A stretch of 64,000 nt of DNA from Acanthococcus lagerstroemiae (Eukaryota; Arthropoda; Insecta; Hemiptera; Eriococcidae), in assembly GCA_031841125.1 (NCBI GenBank), contig CM063109.1, positions 36,150,038 to 36,214,037 on the forward strand, in the 5' to 3' direction. Of this stretch, positions 55,462 to 64,000 are shown piece after piece; position 1 is the first letter of the stretch, and each line of letters begins with the position of its first letter. Made by a program: the position numbers and the translations under genes. The notes below the pieces were generated by a model that did not search any database, had not been told where the DNA came from, and saw only the letters and a program-made list of their open reading frames with translations.

Positions 55462-56352
55462 AATCGAAACTAGAGCCCTCATAATTAGAATTTTGATCCC
55501 GAACTAGTGTCATTTGGTTATGCTTTGTTTGTGCAGTGTGCACATTTGTACAGCGTATGCCTTCATTTGTGCTCTAAATCGAATCAATTCGGGGGCTGGG
55601 AAAACGAGAGCCTCCTCGTGATTGGAATTTTGACTCCGAACTAGTGACCTTCGTTTGTTCACGTGTGGACAGCATGTTCCCTCGTTTGTACATGACTCCC
55701 TTCTGTTATCGTAGTGGGTGTTACCAGAGCCCCTGGAAACACCCGAGTACTGACATTTGCCCTTTTGAGTCGCTTGGTGCCCGAAGATTCAGAAGTCACT
55801 ACGCGGAACGTGCCGCCAACATATTGTGAATCATCGGGAACCAAGCGACTCAAAATGGCGAATGTCAATACTCGGGTTTTTCCAGGTGCTCTAGTATTAT
55901 GAGAGGCTGTGGGAATGGAGCCCTTGAAATTTGATTTAGCATTTCGAACTAGTGCCATTCGTTTTGACATCATTTGTACGCATTTGTATAGTATATTTCA
56001 TCGTTTGTACGTCAACTCCCTGTACAGTAATCACCGTGGCGGGGAGGGGGTAGTTTTGAGGCTGGGGAAATGTAGTCTCTCGAAATAGGAATTTTGATCC
56101 CGTACTTGGACTAATCTAATCGTTTGTACGTGTATGTAGACTATATTTGTCGTGTGTACTCCAACCCCGGTTTTGTACACGTTTGTACAACATATTCCAT
56201 CGTTTGTACGTCAACTCCCTGTACAGAAACCACCGACTGGGTAGTTTGAGGGCTGAGGAAGTGCAGCCCCCGCCCCAAATAATTATTATCCCAGACAAGT
56301 GCCTATTGTTTGTACATCGTTTTTACACGTTTGTGCAGCAAACCTGTACTAT
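55462..56352 (+). repeat. ~190-bp satellite-like tandem repeat, about 4 units
   Basis: Each unit contains GAATTTTGATCCCGAACTAG, CATTCGTTTGTAC, ACAGCATATTCC, CGTTTGTACGTCAACTCCCT and a GGGGCTGGGGAAA word. Copies start near 55485, 55625, 55930 and 56085; the second is lengthened by an inserted MITE. Confidence 0.75.
55724..55894. mobile_element. MITE with ~57-bp inverted ends in the satellite (TA)
   Basis: 171 bp. The left arm CCAGAGCCCCTGGAAACACC through GAGTCGCTTGG is mirrored by CCAAGCGACTCAAAATGGCG through CCAGGTGCTCTAG, with TA at 55722-55723 and 55895-55896. A Tc1/mariner-type origin is suggested by the TA. Confidence 0.85.
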
Positions 56353-57490
56353 TATTTTTTGAAAATTTGGATGGATTTAACATATAAAATCTTTTCCGAA
56401 ATTTTATATGCCTCTCCTAAGCCGTAGATAAGCAGGGATTGGTGAACAAGCGAGGCGATTGTACAAAAGAAATATAGGTGAATCACGTACGTTTCAATAA
56501 AAAATTCAAAATTCGGCGGGGCTGGGGAAATACACCTTATATTCTGTCAGCTTTGGCGAATCGCATGTTGACTTAGGTCATGGATGTGCTTGGTTAATTA
56601 TCCTCGATGTTTTCATTCAACTGTACTGTGTGTACTGAAACCATTCTATATCAGTCTCTATTCATGTAATACTACGTCGCATCTATTCAAGTTTTGAGAC
56701 GACCCGCGGCGATTTTATGTACTAAAAATGCATTTTACCGGTAACTGTGTAAACCGTTATGATTGCGAAGATTAATGATCGGTGGGATTAATACAATAAG
56801 GTGTCGATTTTTATTGATTATAACTCCACGTGATGTGTGCTCGTGTAAAATTCGCTCAGTCCGTTGTATCAGTTCTACTTTCATTAAGCCGTTCGGCCTG
56901 AGCGTGTTCATATATTTCGTTTGTCTTCAGGGAATAAAAACGGATGTATCATTCACTGGCGTAGGAAGGTTTCAGTACTGAGGAGGAGGAGGAGGGAAGG
57001 GGGTTAGTGGTCACTACAGCACTTATTCCGTCATCTTATTGCTGTAATTAACGCGCTAAAATACATTCTAAAATACTACTTTTTTGACAACGCTGTGGGG
57101 TGGGGTTCTAACCCCCCCGTTTCTTCTCCAGTGGTATAATTGAAATGTGAAAAGGGCCCCGAGTATGTAATCGTTTGATGCGTGAACGGGGGCAAAGCTT
57201 CCGGGCGAGAGGTAGAGGAAGCCTCTCCCTGTCAAGTTGGCTAGTTGGGGAAACTTGAGTAAATCCGTCTTCAAAAGCGCAAAAAATACCTCAAATGTTG
57301 TCTGTCTGTACAACTCAAACCATCATTTCGGAAATTCTTTTGCCCTCCCATCTGAATGCAATAGTTGCTTCTTTTCGCCCCTGTGTGTGAAATGTGACAT
57401 TTTTCAGCTTTAGGAAGCCAATATCAATGGAACTGCATGTGTATAAGATTATTCGACTCAGAGGATTACCTACTGACTATAAGATGGGAG
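56353..57490. other. Stretch with no recognised feature
   Basis: AT-rich non-coding sequence. A GAGGAGGAGGAGGG purine run lies near 56981-56994. Confidence 0.35.
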
Positions 57491-57494
57491 CAGG

Positions 57495-57605
57495 AAAATT
57501 GACCGTGAATGACTGACCGCAAACAATTGATTGCAAGAAAATAGGTCGCGAGTAATTGATCGCAAAGGAAAATTGACCGCAGCTAAATTCACCGCGGCGA
57601 ATTTT
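57495..57605 (+). repeat. Repeated ATTGACCGCAA words
   Basis: Words such as TGACCGCAAACAATTGATTG, GCGAGTAATTGATCGCAAA and ATTGACCGCAGC recur at about 30-bp spacing. By analogy with the subterminal repeats of the MULE at 53773 this may be the left end of a second MULE. No right end was found. Confidence 0.45.
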
Positions 57606-57722
57606 ATAACTTTACACCGCATAAAATGAAAATGAAAAGGTAAAATAGCTTGAATTACAGATAAACCGCGTTAAAAATTCATAAAGCCCCTTGAATTTGT
57701 TCGCTCTGTAAAAAAAAACCTT

Positions 57723-58187
57723 GGAATTTAGTGCATGATGGTTTCCTATTTTATAAAGATCGCATAACTGACGATGGGGTAACCCAGTGGGTTTGTGATC
57801 GCCACCATTGGGAGAAAGGTTACTGTCGATGTCAAGTACACACGGAGAATGATGAAATGGTACGTACTGTAAATAAGCACAATCATATTGCAAAGGCAGC
57901 AAACGTTGAGGCCGAAAATTGAAAAATAAGATTCACGAGACAGCAGTCAATAGTACTCAGGGTCCATCAAATGTACTGGCTCAATGTTTGTCTCAAGCGT
58001 CTCAGTCAGCTGTTACTATTTGAAGAGGACCATAAATCACAGACGCCGAACAATTACGAAGTATCCAATCATGCCTGCGCATCGCGAAGACCTCGTTTCC
58101 CCTGCGGATCTAACCACCTCGTGGTGTCTTCTGGATAACGCTAATAGGCTTACAGAAGAAAAATCGGATGTCACCCGCGGTCAATGA
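57723..58187 (+). pseudogene. Second FLYWCH (MULE-type) remnant
   Basis: Plus strand. A FLYWCH finger reads HDGFLFYKDRITDDGVTQWV, then CDRHHWEKGYCRCQVHTEND and VRTVNKHNHIAKAA (C..C and H.H ligands present). After a stop near 57922 and a shift, the frame at 57984-58187 reads NHRRRTITKYPIMPAHREDL, then VSPADLTTSWCLLDNANR, which fits the linker before the MULE catalytic domain. No DDE domain was found. The finger differs clearly from the one at 55158-54892, so this is a different family member. Confidence 0.75.
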
Positions 58188-60582
58188 TCATGGACCCCTG
58201 TGACATTTTGGTTATAGGCGCTTTTAGTACACCTGCGGCATGGACAGCCCGACATACCTATTTAGGTTCAGTTCAGGTACGACGATGTCAGATCTCATTA
58301 TTGTTGAATGCTTGGATGAAGCAGCCGTAGCTATGTTATACTTATACTTGTTCAAGTTTCATTTATTGTATCTGTTTTCACCGATGTCGCAGTATAATCT
58401 CATTAGCTATTTACACCTGTGAAAAATATGGTTATAATGTTGGTCTAAATATCTAGAAGTTACGAGGCTCTTGTTGTGAATTGATTTTCATGAAATGGAC
58501 TCATTGCACTCTTCTAATTCTAGTTCCTCTAAAATTGAACAGTGAAATAGTATCTGTATCTATGCCATAGTGTAGATACTATGTTTTGTATTGGATTCGT
58601 CCTACTTTTATTGAATCAGAAGGGTACAGTACTCATCATTCTTTTACTTAAAATCGCAGTGTTCAGTGTAATATGGTAGTTCTTGACTTTCAGCAATGTT
58701 GTATTATTTTTCCAAAATGTTTTTCTCTCAGCATGGCAATTGCTGAATGATGTAGCGTTTGGTGTTTTCGCGAGACTGTTTTGAAAACGCCGTGGGAACA
58801 ACTAGCAAAATATGCGATAATAATATCCACTTCCTTCATCATCAGTTTGCCGATGCTAATCTATCTGCGATTACCTTTGGTCATACGAGTGGAAGGGCTG
58901 TAGTCTGTGATTAATGATAGGTATAGAGCTGTAGGTACTGTGATCGTTGTTATCACTAACTGTTGTACTGGTCGATTGCCTTCACAGTTGTTCTCCGACG
59001 ATCGGTAAAATAGACATGAACGATCGGTACATATATACTGCTCGAATTACAAGCTGGGCACTGTCGGTTCAGCTTCAGCATCCGGAGGCGATGCTTTTCG
59101 CGTGTCCTCACGAAGAGGTCGCGACTCGAGCTGTCAGACGAGGTTGAGACCTGTGGCTGCTACGGACCATTAGTATTTTTGTAACTATCTCACTATCTAT
59201 CAGTTTATCTCGTGATCTCGAAACTAAAGCGGCTCGACGAACGTCTAATTGAAATATCCGTGTAAACTGCTTGAAAATTGTCTTCATTATTTCGCTAACC
59301 AATCGGAAATCGCCATCGCGGACGCGTGCGATTTGTTTTGTCTCACTCGCGATACGATGGAAAACTGGTTAACTAGCCGGTGCTTAACGTAGCGAAGTGA
59401 GATGCGCATAAACCGGCTCTTCACCAATAAATAGATCAATTTGAGAAGGTAATCGCAGCAATCCAGTTTTTTACGCGTTTATATATGTAGTTTTTTACTG
59501 GTGATATGTTTATTAATCCGAACCCATGCCAGTGAGATTATAAAATTTTGTAGATGTCGTATATTTCTGCTTGTTCGTGATGGGAAGAGAACATTTTATC
59601 TTGGGACCAAATAGACAATATAAATTTACAGCGTTATGCGGGTTTGATCACCTCAGGTGAGGCTTTGTTGGGCTCGCGTTCTACATTGCCAGTAAATGAT
59701 CTCAATTTGAAACTGGGTGTAACACTGAATGGCAAGTGAGACTGAGACAACCTCATCTTGAATCCGATGCAAGAAGTAGTGCACCTTAGGAAATCGCAGC
59801 GGGTAAAGAAGGCAGTCTGGAATGAATGTGGAAATTAATGATGACGAACGTCAAAATATTCGAGCCGTGTCCGATTCGTAGGCTTAAACCTCAACTGCTA
59901 GTACGTATAGTATACTGTGCCCTAGTTTTAGAAAAGATTTAGCAGGTGGTTCGAGTGGCTCAGCTTTTAGATCCTCGTTCCGGATCCTCGCTTTGACGAG
60001 TGCTTACAGTGAATGGGGATTTGAAAAAGGTGAAGCGTAAAAACCTTATCCAGTTGGAGGAGGACGGTTATTCGTTATTCTCGTCAAACTTCCACTTTCA
60101 TCCGACGCAACCAACGGTTTTATTTTCATCGATCGTACATTATTTCTGAAAACTGAGAAAGGCTGGCGCCGTGTAGTGATTTTATTGCAGCGTCTTTCCT
60201 CATTTCAAATATACTTAGACATGCTTTCGTATTAATTAGCGACTGCGTGCGAGGTCAGTGGAAAAAGACGTGTGTTTCCTCCCATTTCCTTTTGATAAGT
60301 TCGAGATAATTATTTGTGTAGGTCGGTGACAGTTAGCTGCGATGTGCGTCTCCGCGCTCATGAGGAATCGCGGAACAGACTTAACACTCGACTGAGTTTA
60401 AATAATGTCGCACCCTTCATGCTCGCCTGTATATCAGTCAGAGCGTATTTCAATCTTCGATGCTGCCACGATACCAGCTACTTTTTGCGAGTTACTACTT
60501 GCGATTGTTGCTTGAAGAAATTAACGAAATTGTCTCGTCAGGTGCCTAGATGAGCACATTCTTGCGAAAAGTTCTTGGTGGA
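58188..60582. other. Stretch with CpG-richer patches
   Basis: 59220-59420 and 60240-60540 are CpG-richer than the surroundings. Frames are short and unassigned. No repeats were recognised. Confidence 0.3.
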
Positions 60583-60690
60583 GTGTATGGCGATGCACGC
60601 ATGCCAAAGTGACTTCCTGAATATCGCACTCCTGACCCCGGAAACAACCCTTTCGAGTATTGGCATGACGCCGTCCCGAGAGGTTCGCTA
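60583..60690 (-). mobile_element. Truncated copy of the GC-rich retroposon
   Basis: Shares GTATGGCGATGCACGCATGC and CCCTTTCGAGTATTG with 50386-50962, with the same constant left end (GGTGGAGTGTATGG). It is about 100 bp long. No target duplication was found. Confidence 0.7.
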
Positions 60691-63504
60691 GTGTCGTACA
60701 CAAGAAGGTGATCGAATGTATCGCTGTATATTTGGCAATAATCCATGAAATTGAGAAAATCTCAAGAAATTCTCATTTTCAAGAAAAATTGTAGAGAAGA
60801 AAATGTGTTTCTCTTCAAATTTTCTATCATATGAGATTAATTTCTAGCCAATACGTTTCAAAAAATGATCATTTCCGGACTTCGAAAAACTTTCATCAGA
60901 AAGCATTGTTATCCTTATCACTATTCATTCTCTAGTCGCTGTTTTTTGTTTGAGAAATAGGTAGTTCTGTGTAGTACTCTTTCCTAAAACATCGGTGAAA
61001 ATAAGATGATTGAGCTGATTGATATGTATAAGTTTGCATTGAGCGACATATCTGAAACGAAATCAGGCACTAACGTGATCATGCTTCTGGTTTATTTCGA
61101 CTTATGCCAGATTGGCAATGAATTTTCATCTTTGTCAACTTCATCAGTCATTTCTGTATTGATCTAAAGATGATTTCATCAATATAATTACAAGTTGACA
61201 CTCATATTTTAGTTTAATTAACACTTACTTGTGTAATCTTATCCTTGTACTTTGTGTTTTTCAATTACCTTTGTTTTGTTTCTCAATCCAAAAGCTTTTT
61301 ATTTGTTAACTTGTTGAAAATTAGTCTTATGAAATCCTGCTCATACATTTGTACCTTTTGAAAAACTGAACGTAGAATAGAGAATACAGAAGAGGGGACA
61401 GGCTCTATCATGTGTTGATATGTTATATTCTAGAAAAAGTTTAATACATTACACTGTTATTAAAAAAATAAATGCTGAGTACTTGCCTACACATATACCT
61501 AATCGCTTAAGGGGAACCAGAGGGGTCCATTTTCGCTCACACTATGGTGAAAAAACTAGCACGGGCAATTTTGGGCGTAGATCAACCAAGTAACAACGTT
61601 TTTCTGTTTTCAGTGTTAGTAAGGAGTCTTGATGAAATATCGACCAATCTTAATTGAGTCTTAAAGAGTTCTGAGCAATTCTTAATGTGTCCTAAGATGT
61701 ATCAACCCTCAACTGAATTTTAATGAGTCTTAACAGTGTCTCAGGGACTCTCATATGTATGTAGTTACTAGTTTTTATACATGCTTAACTAGTATTGCTT
61801 TAATGCTTCTAACATATTCTGGAAAAATTGCATTGAGTATTGAAGAGTCTGTGTAACATTTCAAAGGATATTAAAGAATCTTCATAGAGTTTTCTACCTA
61901 ATTTTCTTAATGGAATTTCAAGGTTTTGTGAGAACTTATTAAGTTCTCTGTAGACTATATTCCTGGAAGAAGTCGATATTTAATTACATTAGGAGTCTAT
62001 GAAGACTGGTTATCGGGCTATCAAAACTTGTTAAGACCCTTTGACGTACGCATTAAGAGCTTCAAAAGCCTTGTTAATATTCTTTGAGTCACGATATGAA
62101 ACCGCAGTCTGACAGTCTCATCGAGTCTCAAGTTGTTAGCGAGCTTAGCCAACAAAAATTTCTTGATATCTGATGAAGTTTACTCCAGATAAAAAGTAGG
62201 TACTGGTGATCAACGGAGGTAGTTATACCCCTAGCTCCCCTCTGTAGCTATGGCCGTGGAATCTAGTGCAGTGATCTCTTACGTCAAGTAACAATTTAAT
62301 GCTCTGTGTGGATCTGTTTGAACCTGTACTGTAACGGAAATGTTCGACACCGAGGATTAAATCTCGATCCTCTCTTCGGTACCCCGATACTGAGGACACA
62401 ACCGCAATCTGTCTTCCGGAAACTGACTGTGAACCTCGTACTTCCTATGTGTAATCACCCCTGTTGCGTGAACGGACTGTTGACGATCGCGAGTTCTCTC
62501 AACGTTTTTCTATACCACAAGATTGGAAAACGGTCGCCGAGTCGAGTCAAGTATTCCGCTCACCCCATCTCGCCGTTTCCGACTGGTAGTTCATCTAAAA
62601 CCGGAAACTGCATAAATAATACGATGTTGAAAAACGACCAACAGGTGTCCGACTAGTTGAGCCATTGTACAGGTTACATCGAGTACCTGTTACCTAAGTA
62701 GTAGTCTCCCTTTTTAATTTCCACCCACCGTAGCGTGACCAGAATACAGATGGCTTGTGTATGTAAGTCAACTGTTTAGGATCGAGTTGAAAAAAGTTGA
62801 GAAAAAAAAGTTTAAATAACCGTTCGGTCGAAATTGTCGACTATGAATTAATTTTGCAGTTGTGAATATCAATCGGTGGTATGTGGTTCGGGTTCTAGCT
62901 TGTGGAGGTGTAAAAACTCTCACATGACCAGGAGAGTGAAATATTTGAAAACTGTATTCGTCCGGCTTCCAGAGGTGTTCACAGGTAGGATATAAACCAA
63001 TTTACTCTGACGTCACTAGGCTTGTTCTCCGAACCAAAAGTTCTGTGGTATCAGGTGCTATAATGAAAAAAGTGCTTTCGATAATGATTCTCATTTTTTA
63101 GTCATTTTAGCTCAGAATTGAGAATAAAGCGAACTGGGGTTGAAATTGCGTATTTCTAGAAGTTTTTCATGACACGAAGATTTCATAAATATAACCTGTA
63201 CATAGAAACTTTTATCATGTAAGGAACATGATTTGAACAGTTGAATCATTCATACCCATCTGATTGTAAATATTGTTGAAGCTTCAGAGATCTTTGAAAA
63301 CTGTACAAATGTTTTTACTAACTTGCGTATCTTTGAAATGGGTCTCTCATCCCTTATTTGTTTTTGTATTTCTGATTTTCGAGTAGGTAATTATTAACCT
63401 TTAATACAAAAGATCCTTTTTTTCAAGATATATGTATTTCTTTTGATAAGTAATATTCTCATGAAACGTGGCTGAATGCATTACATTTTCATGTTATAAA
63501 GTTT
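60691..63504. other. Stretch with one unassigned ORF
   Basis: A plus-strand frame at 62306-62656 (116 aa), in a more GC-balanced block at 62320-62660, ends CAACAG/GTGTCC, a possible donor. No domain was recognised. 61600-62100 has loosely repeated words around GAGTCTTAA and TCTTAATGAG. The rest has nothing recognised. Confidence 0.25.
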
Positions 63505-64000
63505 TTAAAAATAACGTAGTTTTAATCTTAATTTGCTTTTTACTTCTACAGTTAGTGTCTGGAAGAGGGTTTTATTGTTACTAGTAACGTATATAATTTT
63601 TTCATTGTTGGGAAACCAAAGGCTTGTTTGACACTTTCCTGGGATGATGTCATGGGTGAGCAAATTATTGAAGTTCGAACAGATATCATTCGTGCTTGTG
63701 TTAGAGAAAAGTTGATTTTTCGACAGAGATGAGAAAAATCTGGTATAGTTCTTGGTCTCTCGTCTTTCCACTTTTTCCCCCTCCTGTGCTAATCTTTTCA
63801 TTTCTGAGAAATATCTGCTGTTTGTATCCTTCATTATCTGCTCGTTATAGCTCATTCTGTCCCTTCCTTTCCAGTTCATTCCTTCAGTCATTCCCTCTAA
63901 TAGTAATAACAATATCCCTGGATGCCGTGTGTTATGACCTATCATTCTATAACTCCTCTCTTTACAATGATATTCCAGATATCTCTTTTCATTCCTATTC
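63505..64000 (-). pseudogene. RTE LINE C-terminal region, runs off the window
   Basis: Minus strand, entering from beyond 64000. It reads RNEKRYLEYHCKERSYRMIG, HNTRHPGILLLLLEG and MNWKGRDRMSYNEQIMKDTN, then RYFSEMKRLAQEGEK, the C terminus typical of this RTE LINE group. It is the same family as 21046-21650. After about 63720 the frame continues without recognisable similarity to 63505. The upstream RT would lie outside the window. Confidence 0.8.

Noticed and set aside
62306..62656. 116-codon plus-strand ORF as a coding exon
   Set aside because: More GC-balanced than its flanks but no acceptor, no domain and no in-phase partner; kept only as a note.

Overview
This is nuclear DNA of an arthropod, most likely an insect. 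The sequence is AT-rich and intron/intergenic-like, has no dense long ORFs, and is full of eukaryotic transposons: RTE- and I/Jockey-type LINEs, hAT, mariner and FLYWCH-MULE elements, and tRNA-derived SINEs. A sap-feeding hemipteran is my guess from the element mix and the frequent GTAGGTA words; the species cannot be named from this window. I see no complete conventional gene, rRNA, functional tRNA gene, CRISPR array or prokaryotic operon.

Layout. 0.7-1.7 kb: RTE LINE 3' remnant. 2.2-2.4 kb: tRNA-derived SINE. 3.3-5.4 kb: a three-copy tandem duplication, the middle copy holding a small transposon. 6.6-7.4 kb: LTR retrotransposon gag/protease relic. 7.56-8.63 kb: hAT element filled with a 38-bp minisatellite. 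9.7-12.4 kb: a ~163-bp satellite array split by a 1.75-kb inverted-repeat element that contains a long near-perfect hairpin. 13.0-13.6 kb: broken ankyrin-repeat gene. 14.2-15.1 kb: mariner-type element holding a short SINE. 16.4-19.6 kb: nested hAT MITEs, including a possible composite unit carrying LINE DNA. 21.0-21.65 kb: LINE broken by a MITE. 23-27.5 kb: stacked hAT-like elements and a rearranged mariner transposase. 29.7-32.8 kb: foldbacks, a minisatellite and an I/Jockey LINE end. 32.8-33.9 kb: hAT element. 34-37.7 kb: MITE, hairpin and tandem repeats. 40.1-43.6 kb: two RTE LINEs lying tail to tail. 43.8-44.9 kb: three transposons nested in one another. 47.8 kb: second tRNA-SINE. 50.4-51.0 kb: GC-rich 577-bp retroposon. 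53.8-55.5 kb: FLYWCH-MULE transposon with its transposase. 55.5-56.4 kb: satellite with a MITE. 57.7-58.2 kb: second FLYWCH remnant. 63.5-64.0 kb: RTE LINE running off the window.

Many insertions are supported by target-site duplications (TSDs) visible in the sequence, and two also by an empty copy of the same site elsewhere in the window, so the insertion order can be worked out. The best candidates for host coding sequence are two short plus-strand exons with strong splice signals, at 39283-39349 and 45573-45636. They would belong to a gene whose introns are packed with these elements.
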